A DNA stretch of 64,000 bases. Origin: Mycobacterium sp. OAS707 (GTDB lineage Bacteria; Actinomycetota; Actinomycetes; Mycobacteriales; Mycobacteriaceae). Of this stretch, positions 16,340 through 25,402 are shown piece after piece; the first letter of the stretch is position 1; every line of letters starts with the position of its first letter. Location: assembly GCF_014873705.1 (NCBI RefSeq), contig NZ_JADBDS010000003.1, forward strand, positions 372,001 to 436,000, read 5' to 3'. The translations under genes and the position numbers were made by a program. The notes under the pieces were generated by a model. It was not told the DNA's origin, made no database searches, and saw only the letters and a list, made by a program, of their open reading frames with translations.

Positions 16340-17538
16340 TACTTGGGTGGTACCTCCTGACCCGACGCGGTACCGGGCGGAATCTTGAACGGATCTGCGG
16401 CCTGCCCCGAGAGATTGGCCATCTCCCCGACCAGGAAGTCCGGCGGGCTGACGACTTCGTCGAGGTGCTTCATGTTCGGGTCCAGGCCCAACGACGTCGT
16501 GAAGATCGTCTCGCCCAGGCGGCGAAGGGTCAGGTCGAAAACTTCCCAGATGTTGAAGTAGTCGCCTCTTGCCACGCGCTTCAGGTTCTTACCAGGGAAC
16601 GGGAAGGTCGCCAGGAAGTCCAGGGAGTCCACCAGCGCCGAGCGATTGTCGTTGACCGGCTTGATGACTGCGTACAGGTCCTTTGTTTCCGCGGCGAAAT
16701 CAGTCTTCGTCTCCGAGAGGATGCGTGCCCCGACCGTGGCGAGCCTGCGCAGCCCGGCGAACGCGTCGACTATGTTGGCGCGGTTGTCGTTGAGCACCTT
16801 CAACGCTGCGGGAAGCGTGTCAAGGGTGCGGTTCAGGCTGTCCTTTTGGTTCGCGAGGATTCCGGCGAAACGGTTGAGACCTTCGGCCGCACTGATGATG
16901 TCGTCGGTCTGCCGATTCAACGACGCCGCCAGCTCGGCGAGCCGCGGAATCAGGTCAGCGAACTGGCCTTCACGTCCGGCCACCGCGGTCGAGACTTCTT
17001 GGGTGATGTCTTGCAGCGCACCAAGGTTGCCCTTGTTGACGACGACACCCAGCGCGGACAGCACTTCCTCGGTGGACGGGAAGCGGCCGCCGTGGCTCTC
17101 GGGGATCCGCGACCCGTCACGCAGCTCCCCAATCGCGGGCTGGCCCACGGGCGCCGACAGCTCGACGTGCTGCGAGCCCAATAGCGATGTCTGCCCGACT
17201 TGGGCGGTGGCGTTGGCCGGCAACTTGACGTTGTGTTCCAGCGAGAGTTTCACCGCCGCATAGAAAGTGCCATCCGCGCGCTGTACGGCCTCCACGCCCG
17301 ACACACTGCCGACGGTGACGTCGTTGATGATCACCGGCGAGTTCTGCGGCAGGGTGGCCACATCCGGCAGCTCAACCGTGATCGAGTAGGCGCCTGCGCC
17401 ATGGCCAACGGTGCCCGGCATGTTCAGCGAGTTCAGCCCGCCGAATTGGCAGCCGGCCAGCAGCATCACGCCGGAACCCATGGCCACGGTGCCGCGGGTA
17501 GCGCGGCCGACGTTGAGGCTCATCGACTTTCGCATCAT
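16339..17538 (-). CDS. mce4E: Mce4E, lipoprotein subunit of the Mce4 transporter (LprN)
   Basis: The 399-residue protein has a lipobox (VMLLAGC, lipidated Cys30), the hallmark of the E subunit of Mce operons. An MCE domain follows (about residues 45-125) and then the helical Mce region with repeated LxxLxxLA patterns. The stop touches the mce4F start. It shares 4 bases with mce4D. Confidence 0.95.
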   Translation of the reverse strand: MMRKSMSLNVGRATRGTVAMGSGVMLLAGCQFGGLNSLNMPGTVGHGAGAYSITVELPDVATLPQNSPVIINDVTVGSVSGVEAVQRADGTFYAAVKLSLEHNVKLPANATAQVGQTSLLGSQHVELSAPVGQPAIGELRDGSRIPESHGGRFPSTEEVLSALGVVVNKGNLGALQDITQEVSTAVAGREGQFADLIPRLAELAASLNRQTDDIISAAEGLNRFAGILANQKDSLNRTLDTLPAALKVLNDNRANIVDAFAGLRRLATVGARILSETKTDFAAETKDLYAVIKPVNDNRSALVDSLDFLATFPFPGKNLKRVARGDYFNIWEVFDLTLRRLGETIFTTSLGLDPNMKHLDEVVSPPDFLVGEMANLSGQAADPFKIPPGTASGQEVPPK

Positions 17539-18971
17539 CCGCCGCCTCCAGGGCCGACCGGTTGCATCGGTGGTACGGCGTCGGCCGGCACCGGCGCCTC
17601 CGCAGGGAGCGGACCGGCCGCAGCGGGCGCAGGCGCGTCCGGCGCTGGTCCTGGCGGCGGCACTACGGGACCCAACGTGTACGGCTGCGCCGGTGGCGGC
17701 GGGCCGGGAGTGGGATTCGGCGGCAGCAGCAACGAACTGACATCACCGCCCTCACCGGATCGGGGCGGATACCGTCCGTCTGACGGTATCCACTGCAGAT
17801 ACGGGATGTAGGTCTGCGCCTTGGCCTCGGTCGCTGGCGTGTCGTAGATGATCTGGCCCTTGTACGCGGTGATCGTGTTGATTCCGTGCGACATGATGGG
17901 CGGGTAGTTCATCATCAAGCGCCGCAGCACGGGGGCCATCCGTTGGCGACAGATTTCGGTTCGCTTGTAGTTGTCGGGCTGGCCTGCAGCGTCAAAGTCT
18001 GCGCAGATGAACTGCACCGGGTTGGTGAACTCCGGCAGGCTGAGCAGACCGTTCGCGGTGCCCTGGGCCGGGTTGTAGATGTTGTAGAAATTCGCCATCG
18101 CGTTCGGAAGGACATGCAGCAACTGCTCGATGTCCTCGCCCTGGTTCGACAGCAGGCTGGTGAAGTCGGTCAACTTGTTGACGCTGCTGATCAGGGTCTG
18201 ATTGTGCTCGCCCAGGAAGCCGCGAATGTCTGACAGGGCCTGGTTGAGCGTGCCGAGGGTGTTGTTCAGCCCCTGCGAGCTTTCGGCAAGCACCTGCGAC
18301 ACCGACGCCAAATGCCCACTGAATTGCACGATTTGCTCGTTGCTGCGCGACAGTGCGTCGATCAGGATCTGCAGATTCTTGACCGTACCGAACAGGTCGG
18401 TGCGTGAGTCACCCAATCTCCCTGCGGTCTGGGACAACTCGCGCAGGGCTTTCCGGAACGAATCGCCGTTTCCGTCGAACGTGTCGGCCGCTTGGTCAAT
18501 GAATGCGCCCAATGGACCTTGAACCTGGCCCGCCTGCGGTCCGAGCTGCTGGCTGAGTTGCGTCAGCTCGGTTTTGACTTCGTCCCATTCCACCGGAACA
18601 GCGGTGTGCTGCAGCCCGATGCTGCCGCCGTCCTTCATCGCCGCGCCGCCCTTGAATGCGGGGGTGAGCTGAATGAACCGGGCCGCAACGATATTCGGCG
18701 CAATGATGACCGCGCGGGCATCAGCGGGCAATTTGACGTCGTCCTGCACCCGCATCGTGATCTTGACTGCATCGGCTTCCGCCGAGATCGATTCGATCGA
18801 GCCGACGGGGACACCGACCACGCGGACATCGTCCCCGGGATACAGGCCGGTTGCCGACGTGAAATAGCCGACCACCCGGTATGTGCCGACTCGCGGCCAC
18901 ACCACGTACACGCCACCGATCAGTGCCACCACCAGCGCACCGATGACTCCATAACGCAACCAGCGGCTCAT
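17535..18971 (-). CDS. mce4D: Mce4D, MCE-domain protein
   Basis: The 478-residue protein has an N-terminal helix (VIGALVVALIGGVYVVW), an MCE domain (TGLYPGDDVRVVGVPVGSIESI) and a long helical segment. The C-terminus is Pro/Ala-rich and about 60 residues long. It overlaps mce4C and mce4E by four bases each, consistent with translational coupling along the operon. Confidence 0.95.
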   Translation of the reverse strand: MSRWLRYGVIGALVVALIGGVYVVWPRVGTYRVVGYFTSATGLYPGDDVRVVGVPVGSIESISAEADAVKITMRVQDDVKLPADARAVIIAPNIVAARFIQLTPAFKGGAAMKDGGSIGLQHTAVPVEWDEVKTELTQLSQQLGPQAGQVQGPLGAFIDQAADTFDGNGDSFRKALRELSQTAGRLGDSRTDLFGTVKNLQILIDALSRSNEQIVQFSGHLASVSQVLAESSQGLNNTLGTLNQALSDIRGFLGEHNQTLISSVNKLTDFTSLLSNQGEDIEQLLHVLPNAMANFYNIYNPAQGTANGLLSLPEFTNPVQFICADFDAAGQPDNYKRTEICRQRMAPVLRRLMMNYPPIMSHGINTITAYKGQIIYDTPATEAKAQTYIPYLQWIPSDGRYPPRSGEGGDVSSLLLPPNPTPGPPPPAQPYTLGPVVPPPGPAPDAPAPAAAGPLPAEAPVPADAVPPMQPVGPGGGG

Positions 18972-20014
18972 GGTGACTTCGGCCTTACTATCAACCGCTC
19001 GTCGATGAATCCGCGGATGAAATCGGCGAGGCTGTCTGGAACCTTGCCCGGTTGGAAGTAGAGGTCCAGCAACAGCTCCTGCTGAGAAATGTTCGGTACG
19101 GCGTTGGGCAGGTTGACGTTGAAGCCCGAACCGGAACCAACCGATTCGCCGAGGGCGGTGGCATACGGCGGCAACCGACGAATCGCCTGGCTGATGTGCT
19201 CGCGGCGCTCGAGGAGATTGTCGAGCACGAGGTTCAACTTCGTCAGAGCCGGACCGAACTCACGGCGGTTGTCGGCGACAAATCCCGAAATCTGGCGTGA
19301 GACATCGTCGATGCCTGCGATCAAGGTGCTCAACGCGGTACGGCGCTCGTCGAGCGCGGCGAATAGTTGATTGCCGTCAGTGACGAGCTGGTTCACCTGA
19401 CCGGCCCGGTCGGCGAGCACCTTGGTCACCTTCTGAGCGTGGTCCAACAGCTGCCCCAATGCCTCATCGTTGGCATTGATGCTGCGGGACAACGACGCAA
19501 CTCCGTCCAGTGTTCGACGCAGCTGCGGGGTCGCGTCGCGCAGGGATTCGGTCAACACGCTCAACGCCTGGTCCAACTGCCCCTTGTCGAGTTCGGCGGA
19601 ATTCTGACCGAGATCCTGCAGCGCCATGTTCAGCGTGTAAGGAACTGTGGTGCGCCCCAGAGGAATTGATGTCACTGACCCGCCGCCTCGCGGTGTCACC
19701 GCTAGCGACCTCTCACCCAGCACGGTGTCGGTCTTGATCGAGGCTAGCGTCTGATCACCCACTCGGACCTTGCGGTTGACGGTGAACGTCACCTTTGCGA
19801 CGTCGCCCGCGAGTTCGACCCCGGTCACCTTGCCGACCGCAATGCCGGAGACGTTGACGTCATTGCCCGGCGAAATGCCGCCGGCGTCGGCGAAGTAAGC
19901 CTCGTATTGCTTGCCCTGCGGATAGAAAGGCAGTGTGGTGTAACCGAACGCGACGATCAAGACACATATGACGATCACCAGTCCGAAGATGCCCGAGCGC
20001 AGTGTCTTATCCAT
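18968..20014 (-). CDS. mce4C: Mce4C, MCE-domain protein
   Basis: The 348-residue protein has an N-terminal helix (GIFGLVIVICVLIVAFGYTTL), an MCE domain (GGISPGNDVNVSGIAVGKVTG) and the helical region. It lacks the Pro-rich tail of Mce4D and Mce4F. The length is close to M. tuberculosis Mce4C. It overlaps mce4B by eight bases. Confidence 0.95.
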   Translation of the reverse strand: MDKTLRSGIFGLVIVICVLIVAFGYTTLPFYPQGKQYEAYFADAGGISPGNDVNVSGIAVGKVTGVELAGDVAKVTFTVNRKVRVGDQTLASIKTDTVLGERSLAVTPRGGGSVTSIPLGRTTVPYTLNMALQDLGQNSAELDKGQLDQALSVLTESLRDATPQLRRTLDGVASLSRSINANDEALGQLLDHAQKVTKVLADRAGQVNQLVTDGNQLFAALDERRTALSTLIAGIDDVSRQISGFVADNRREFGPALTKLNLVLDNLLERREHISQAIRRLPPYATALGESVGSGSGFNVNLPNAVPNISQQELLLDLYFQPGKVPDSLADFIRGFIDERLIVRPKSP

Positions 20015-21041
20015 TTTCCGAGCACCTCCCCTTCGACAGGTCCGGGACGCCGCCTATTGGCAGGAACACATCGCTGCCCGCTGGCCCGTTGAACTTCAGC
20101 GACACCGAGCAGATGTAGTAGTTGAAGTATGAGCCGTATGCGCCAAGGGAATTGAGCCGCAGGTAGTTCTCGGCGAGCGGTTCGATGACTTTGTTGATGT
20201 CTCCCTTGCGGTTGTCGAGCTCGGTTGCCAGCGGGCGAAGGTTTTCGAGTATGCCCTGCACCGGCCGGCGCGAGTTCACCAGGAGGTCGGTCAGGTCCGT
20301 TTCAGCGGATGCCAGGGGTGGAATGGCCCCGGCGATCGGGTCGCGGCCTTGGGCCAATCCACTTACCAGCTTCTGGAGCTGGTCCACGCTGGCATCGAAC
20401 TGTGCGCTCTTCCCGTCGATGGTGCCGAGCACCTCATTGAGATTGTGGATCACCTCCGAGATCACCTGATAGCGATCGGCCAGAGATTGGCTGAATGTTC
20501 CAGTGTCGGACAGCAATTGCGACAACGCACCGCCTTGGCCCTGCAAGAGCTCGAGGATCGCATTGTTGATCTGGTTGATCTGCGTGCCGTTGAGGCCCTT
20601 GACCACCGGACGCAGCCCGCCGAGCAAGGCATCGAGATCCAGAGCGGGCTCGGTGTGGTCGATGCTGACCGTACCGCCAGGCGGCAACTTCCGAAGGTCA
20701 CCGGGCCCCGACGTGACTTCCATGTAGCGGTCGCCAACCAGATTCTCGTATCGGATCGCCGTACGCGTCGACGTATACATCTGATACTTCTTGTTGACGG
20801 TGAACGCCACATCGACGGTGTTGTCGGGGTTCAGCTTCACGTCTTTGACACTGCCCACCGGTACGCCCGCGATGCGCACATCGTTGCCACTCTCCAACCG
20901 CGACGCGTCGGTGAAGGTGGCGTGGTAGGTGTTGGTGGAGGCGAACCGGAACTCGCCGAAGATCACCACCAAGGCAGCGGATACCAACAGCATGACCACT
21001 GCGAAGATGCTCACCTTGAGCAGGAGTGCTCGGTGGCCCAT
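20007..21041 (-). CDS. mce4B: Mce4B, MCE-domain protein
   Basis: The ATG at 21041 overlaps the mce4A stop (TGATG) and gives 344 residues: membrane helix (LLLKVSIFAVVMLLVSAALVVIFG), an MCE domain (SRLESGNDVRIAGVPVGSVKDV) and the helical domain ending GVPDLSKGRCSENG. A longer open frame reaching 21380 is not used, because it runs antiparallel in meaning through mce4A and has no ribosome binding site. Confidence 0.94.
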   Translation of the reverse strand: MGHRALLLKVSIFAVVMLLVSAALVVIFGEFRFASTNTYHATFTDASRLESGNDVRIAGVPVGSVKDVKLNPDNTVDVAFTVNKKYQMYTSTRTAIRYENLVGDRYMEVTSGPGDLRKLPPGGTVSIDHTEPALDLDALLGGLRPVVKGLNGTQINQINNAILELLQGQGGALSQLLSDTGTFSQSLADRYQVISEVIHNLNEVLGTIDGKSAQFDASVDQLQKLVSGLAQGRDPIAGAIPPLASAETDLTDLLVNSRRPVQGILENLRPLATELDNRKGDINKVIEPLAENYLRLNSLGAYGSYFNYYICSVSLKFNGPAGSDVFLPIGGVPDLSKGRCSENG

Positions 21042-22231
21042 CAGAAATCGTCCCGCTCTGCGAATGCGCCATTGAACAGGAACTGCAACGTATTTGGCGC
21101 GTCGACCTGAACCTCCGTGAAGGGCTCGTACGGGATGTAGGCGTTGTCGGTGACCAGGAACGGTGCCCGGTACCAGGAGCCGCCGTACTGCTTGGTGGGG
21201 ATGTCGGGCAGGCCGCGGCAGTTGGGACCGCCGGACGCGTTCACGATGGGCAGGCTCTCCGGGTAGGTGTACGACGGCACGCCGAGCACGAAGCTGGAAC
21301 TCACCATTGCGCCGGGGTGCATGCCGCCGACAACCCGTTCTCCGCGCTGAGCGGCGATCTTGGTGCCCTGCAAGACACAACCGATCTCCGGCGAATAGTC
21401 GCCAAGCACCTTCAGCGGTGCCCGCAGTCGCTGGATCGCGGCGATGTAATCGTCTGCTCCCGGTTCGAGCGTGTCGGCTCCGACGTTCGCCAAACCGATT
21501 GTGGCGAGCAGCGTGGCGTTCAGGTCGTCCTGCTCATCGATGATCGTCTGATTGATCTTCGGCACGTTGTTGATCACAGTGACCAGATCCTGGCCCGCAT
21601 CTCCGTAGATGTTGGCGACCTTCGCCGTCTGCGCGATATCCGACTCGAGCGTTGGCAGCTTTGGATTCACCTGCGCCAGAAACTGATTCAGCCCCGCAAG
21701 GCCGGCGCCGGCGTCGTCGCCATGGTTACGCAAGCCCTCGGCGATCGCCGTCAGGGTGGCGTTGAGGTGTATCGGGTCGATCTTGTGCAGCACGTCGGTC
21801 AGCGTCTGGAACAACGTGTTGGCTTCCAGCTGCACCGAGGAAGCCTGCACGTTGGCGCCAGGATGCAGCGGCGTGCGGTCCGGCTGCGGCGGTGCAATGA
21901 ACTCCACCGACTTCGCGCCGAACACCGTGGTACTGCCGATGCGCACCAACGCGTTCGACGGGACATAACGCATTTGGTCGCGGTTGATCGCCAATGTCAA
22001 CTTGGCCTGGTCACCGGTATACGCGATGTCTTCGACCTTGCCGATTTGGACACCGCGGTATTTGACCTTGGCCTCCTTGTCCATCACCAAACCGGCGCGC
22101 GGCGACGTCACGGTCACGGAGTCGGTGGGGGTGAAGGCGGCGGTATATGCCAGATAGGTGAACACGGTGAACGCCACGATGATCAACGCCAACACAGCGG
22201 CGGCGATTCTGATCGCGGCAGTCCTCGACAC
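21041..22231 (-). CDS. mce4A: Mce4A, MCE-domain protein
   Basis: The 396-residue protein is the first Mce subunit after the permeases. It has an N-terminal membrane helix (IAAAVLALIIVAFTVFTYLAY), an MCE domain (AGLVMDKEAKVKYRGVQIGKV) and the Mce C-terminal domain. Mce4A is established as part of cholesterol import in M. tuberculosis. It begins with GTG 11 bases after yrbE4B. Confidence 0.95.
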   Translation of the reverse strand: MSRTAAIRIAAAVLALIIVAFTVFTYLAYTAAFTPTDSVTVTSPRAGLVMDKEAKVKYRGVQIGKVEDIAYTGDQAKLTLAINRDQMRYVPSNALVRIGSTTVFGAKSVEFIAPPQPDRTPLHPGANVQASSVQLEANTLFQTLTDVLHKIDPIHLNATLTAIAEGLRNHGDDAGAGLAGLNQFLAQVNPKLPTLESDIAQTAKVANIYGDAGQDLVTVINNVPKINQTIIDEQDDLNATLLATIGLANVGADTLEPGADDYIAAIQRLRAPLKVLGDYSPEIGCVLQGTKIAAQRGERVVGGMHPGAMVSSSFVLGVPSYTYPESLPIVNASGGPNCRGLPDIPTKQYGGSWYRAPFLVTDNAYIPYEPFTEVQVDAPNTLQFLFNGAFAERDDF

Positions 22232-22242
22232 GACGTCTCCCC

Positions 22243-23097
22243 TTACCCCGAGAGGTTGAAGTTACCGGACGCGCCGTATACGGCGAGGGCGATGAACAAA
22301 GTGATGACGACCACGACGATGAGCGACGTCCGCACCGCCTGACCCACGGCGACGCCCACGCCGACGGGGCCACCCGACGCGTTGTAGCCGTAGTAGGTGT
22401 GCACCAGCATCACCGCGATCGACATCACGATGGCCTGGGCGAACGACCACAGTAGGTCTGTCGGTATCAGGAACGTATTGAAGTAGTGGTCGTAGAGGCC
22501 GGCGGATTGTCCGTTGACATAGACGGTGATCGCGCGGGCAGAGAAGAACGCCGCGAGCGTGGCCAGCGAGTACAACGGAATGATCGCCACCAGGCCGGCC
22601 ATGATCCGAGTGGAAACCAGATAAGCCACCGAGTGCACGGCCATGGCCTCGACCGCATCGATCTCCTCGGCGATGCGCATCGCGCCGAGTTGGGCTGTGG
22701 TGCCGGCGCCGATCGTGGCGGCGAGCGCGATCCCCGCGATGATCGGGGCGACGATGCGTACGTTGAGGAAGGCGGACAGGAAGCCGGTCAGCGCCTCGAT
22801 CCCGATGTTGCCCAGCGACTGGTAGCCCTGCACGGCGATGACCCCGCCAGAGGCGAGGGTCAGGAACGCCGCGACGCCCACTGTGCCGCCGATGAGTATC
22901 AATGCACCGGTGCCCAACGTCATCTCTGCGATCAGCCGCACGGTTTCCGTGCGGTATCGCCTCAGCGCCAGAGGTATGAATCGGACCGACGTCGAGTAGA
23001 ACAGGGCCTGTTCACCGAAGCTGTCCACCGCGGCCGTCACCCGTCGAAGCGCCCGCCGCAACCGCAGCGTGACGTCGTAGCTCCCCAGCTCGCTCAT
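22243..23097 (-). CDS. yrbE4B: YrbE4B, MlaE-type permease of the Mce4 transporter
   Basis: The 284-residue integral membrane protein of the MlaE/YrbE family has about five helices. It contains the conserved cytoplasmic EEIDAVEAMAVHSVAYLVSTR loop, the coupling segment that contacts the ATPase. With YrbE4A it forms the membrane pore; the Mkl ATPase is encoded elsewhere. It overlaps yrbE4A by four bases. Confidence 0.96.
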   Translation of the reverse strand: MSELGSYDVTLRLRRALRRVTAAVDSFGEQALFYSTSVRFIPLALRRYRTETVRLIAEMTLGTGALILIGGTVGVAAFLTLASGGVIAVQGYQSLGNIGIEALTGFLSAFLNVRIVAPIIAGIALAATIGAGTTAQLGAMRIAEEIDAVEAMAVHSVAYLVSTRIMAGLVAIIPLYSLATLAAFFSARAITVYVNGQSAGLYDHYFNTFLIPTDLLWSFAQAIVMSIAVMLVHTYYGYNASGGPVGVGVAVGQAVRTSLIVVVVITLFIALAVYGASGNFNLSG

Positions 23098-23858
23098 CTG
23101 CCGAGGATCCGAATGCCGATTGCCGTCATGAGGACGTTGATCACGAACAGGCAGATGAACGCGTAGATGACCGTCTCGTTGACGGCTTCTCCGACACCCT
23201 TGGGTCCGCCTTTCACGGTCAGACCGCGGTAGCAGCCGACGAGCCCCGCCATGACACCGAACAGCAATGCCTTGAACTCAGAAATAACCAACTCGCCCAA
23301 CCCGGTCAGGATGGTCAGGCCGTTGATGAACGCGCCGGGGTTCACGCCCTGTAACAGCACGGAGAATACGTAGCCGCCGCTCAGGCCGATCGCGATCACA
23401 AGACCGTTGAGAAGCAGTGCCACGAACGTCGAAGCCAGAACGCGAGGCACCACCAGGCGCTGGATCGGGTCGATACCCAGCACCCGCATCGCGTCGATTT
23501 CCTCGCGGATGGTGCGGGCACCCAGGTCGGCGCAGATCGCAGTCGCCCCCGCTCCGGCAACGACCAGCACGGTTGAGACCGGGCCCAGCTGCGTCACGGT
23601 GCCGAAAGCGGTACCCGATCCGGACAAGTCCGCGGCGCCGATCTCGCGCAACAAGATGTTGAGGGTGAAGGCGACCAGCACTGTGAACGGAATAGAGATC
23701 AGCAGCGTCGGAACGATCGAAACCCGCGCAATCATCCAGGTCTGATCGAGAAACTCACCGAATTGAAAGGGTCGACGAAAGATCGCCCGGAAGGTGTCGA
23801 GAGACATTTCCATGAACCCGCCGACGGCCCGAGCCGGAATGGCGAGTTGCTCCCTCAA
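23094..23858 (-). CDS. yrbE4A: YrbE4A, MlaE-type permease of the Mce4 transporter
   Basis: A multi-helix MlaE-family permease with the EEIDAMRVLGIDPIQRLVVPR loop. The TTG at 23858 (LREQLAIPARAVGG) is chosen because it gives 254 residues, the length of M. tuberculosis YrbE4A, with GGAG just upstream. GTG codons at 23918 and 23939 would add 20-27 residues that look uncharacteristic. It is the first gene of the mce4 operon proper and lies behind two KstR boxes. Confidence 0.92.
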   Translation of the reverse strand: MREQLAIPARAVGGFMEMSLDTFRAIFRRPFQFGEFLDQTWMIARVSIVPTLLISIPFTVLVAFTLNILLREIGAADLSGSGTAFGTVTQLGPVSTVLVVAGAGATAICADLGARTIREEIDAMRVLGIDPIQRLVVPRVLASTFVALLLNGLVIAIGLSGGYVFSVLLQGVNPGAFINGLTILTGLGELVISEFKALLFGVMAGLVGCYRGLTVKGGPKGVGEAVNETVIYAFICLFVINVLMTAIGIRILGR

Positions 23859-23982
23859 CCTCGGCTCCGTTTCTGGCGGGGCGCGGAAAGTGCGCCTTGG
23901 CGAAGAGTTCGAAACCACTCCCCGCGGCGGTTCTCCCACCCTTTTGTTAAGCGTTGCTCTTAGTGAGCCGGATCATACTAAC

Positions 23983-23996
23983 TAGAACAAGTTCGC
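23983..23996. promoter_or_regulatory. KstR operator, proximal mce4 site (one end mismatch)
   Basis: TAGAACAAGTTCGC matches the KstR consensus except for the last base. It lies 125 bases upstream of the yrbE4A start, in the 257-base gap after hsd4A. It is paired with a perfect site 89 bases further upstream. Confidence 0.7.
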
Positions 23997-24071
23997 AGTG
24001 TCAAAGAACGGAAAAACTACTCTAAATCGTAACTTTTGTGCAGGTCAAAGCCACTGTGACCCAGGTCATTC

Positions 24072-24085
24072 TGTAACACGTTCTA
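24072..24085. promoter_or_regulatory. KstR operator, distal mce4 site
   Basis: TGTAACACGTTCTA matches the consensus at all fixed positions. It lies in the hsd4A-yrbE4A gap and probably marks an internal promoter that starts the mce4 operon independently of fdxD-hsd4A. Confidence 0.82.
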
Positions 24086-24115
24086 GCTCTACACAAGGCC
24101 CTCAAAGAGAGAACG

Positions 24116-25036
24116 TCATTCTCCTTGAGCCATGAGGGCCGTTGCTGAGAAATTCCTTTCAGGATCACGGCCAGCAAAGTAATTCTGCAACGTTTCCGAC
24201 AGCTTGGACGGGTCCCAAGCCTCGGAATCCGCACTGAAGCGGTGCTCTGCCGTCGGCGCCGCCACGAGGGTCACCGTAGGACCGTAGACGATGAACAGCT
24301 GTCCGTTGACGTCTCGCGACGCGGGCGACGCGAGGAACCGCACGAGGTTGACCACGTGCTCGGGCGACAGCGGGTCGATCTGCCCGTCGGCGAGTTCCGG
24401 GGAATCGCCGAAGACGTCGGCGGTCATCGCGGTGCGCGCGCGGGGCGCGATCGCGTTGGCCCGCACCCCGTAGCGCTCGAGCGCACGTGCCGCGGTCAGC
24501 GTCAGCGCGGTGATGCCTGCCTTGGCGGCACCATAATTCGCCTGGCCGACCGGTCCTGCCAGGCCGGCCTCCGAGGAGGTGTTGATGATGCGGCCGTAGA
24601 CCTGTCCATCGTTTTCCTTGGCCTTGGCCCGCCAGTAGGTGGCCGCGTTGCGGGTCAACAGGAAGTGGCCGCGCAGATGCACTGCGATCACCGCATCCCA
24701 GTCTTCGTCGGACATGTTGAACAACATCCGGTCACGAGTGATCCCCGCATTGTTCACCACAATGCCGAGACCCCCGAGACCATCGGCGGTCTGCACCAAT
24801 TCGTCGGCGGTCGACCGCTCGCTGATGTCGCCTGCGACAGCGACAGCCTTGGAGCCGGCAGCCGTGATCTCGTCGATGACGTCGGAGCGGTCCAACGCGC
24901 TCGCGATGTCGTTGACGACGATGGTGGCGCCCACCCGGGCAAGCCCGATGGCCTCGGCGCGGCCAAGCCCCGCCGCCGCGCCTGTGACCACCGCGACCAG
25001 TCCGGACAGATCGGTCGCGTCGTTCGAAACCGTCAC
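24116..25036 (-). CDS. hsd4A: Hsd4A, steroid side-chain beta-hydroxyacyl-CoA dehydrogenase (SDR)
   Basis: The 306-residue SDR has the cofactor motif TGAAAGLGRAEA, the NNAGI motif, and the catalytic YGAAK (in GQANYGAAKAGITALT). It corresponds in place and length to Rv3502c. In mycobacteria Hsd4A acts on 17-hydroxysteroids and on 22-hydroxy CoA esters in cholesterol side-chain beta-oxidation. It starts with GTG behind GAGG, 13 bases after fdxD, so the two form one unit. Confidence 0.92.
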   Translation of the reverse strand: MTVSNDATDLSGLVAVVTGAAAGLGRAEAIGLARVGATIVVNDIASALDRSDVIDEITAAGSKAVAVAGDISERSTADELVQTADGLGGLGIVVNNAGITRDRMLFNMSDEDWDAVIAVHLRGHFLLTRNAATYWRAKAKENDGQVYGRIINTSSEAGLAGPVGQANYGAAKAGITALTLTAARALERYGVRANAIAPRARTAMTADVFGDSPELADGQIDPLSPEHVVNLVRFLASPASRDVNGQLFIVYGPTVTLVAAPTAEHRFSADSEAWDPSKLSETLQNYFAGRDPERNFSATALMAQGE

Positions 25037-25049
25037 TTTATGAATACCT

Positions 25050-25241
25050 CTAGTCTCTGCGGATCAGGGCAGCTCGTGGGCACTCGGCGATCGACTGCTC
25101 GGCCAGGTCCTCCTGGTCGGCAGGCACCGGGTCAGCCTTGACCACCGCATAGTCCTCGTCGTCGAGATCGAACAGGTCGGGGGCAATTCCGACGCAAACG
25201 GCGTTGCCCTCACAGCGGTCACGGTCCACTTCCACTCGCAT
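25050..25241 (-). CDS. fdxD: Ferredoxin FdxD
   Basis: The 63-residue protein has three cysteines (C10, C16, C54) in the pattern CEGNAVC...CP, as in 3Fe-4S ferredoxins. Asn13 stands at the variable position of the CxxXxxC motif. It matches Rv3503c in size and place. It probably passes electrons to steroid-oxidising P450s such as Cyp142. The ATG at 25241 has a clear AAAGGAGA site; upstream in-frame extension would cross the KstR box. Confidence 0.93.
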   Translation of the reverse strand: MRVEVDRDRCEGNAVCVGIAPDLFDLDDEDYAVVKADPVPADQEDLAEQSIAECPRAALIRRD

Positions 25242-25315
25242 GACAGTCTCCTTTCGGGGCCACGCGGCCCCTGCTGCTTTGCGCGCCAGTGTGGCACCGG
25301 CCTGGACCCCAAGAC

Positions 25316-25329
25316 TAGAACGTGTTACA
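25316..25329. promoter_or_regulatory. KstR operator between fdxD and fadE26
   Basis: TAGAACGTGTTACA matches the KstR consensus. It sits 74 bases from each of the divergent fdxD and fadE26 starts and can control both directions. Confidence 0.87.
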
Positions 25330-25402
25330 ACCGGGAGTGAAGGCGGGCCGTATGACGGCTTTCTTAATACACCAGAAGTATCCAAGACGTGAGGACATGG
25401 CG

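Noticed and set aside
21026..22342. Open frame of 438 codons on the plus strand over mce4A
   Set aside because: It is the antisense reading of a well-supported Mce gene, rich in Arg/His/Gln, as expected for antisense high-GC DNA.
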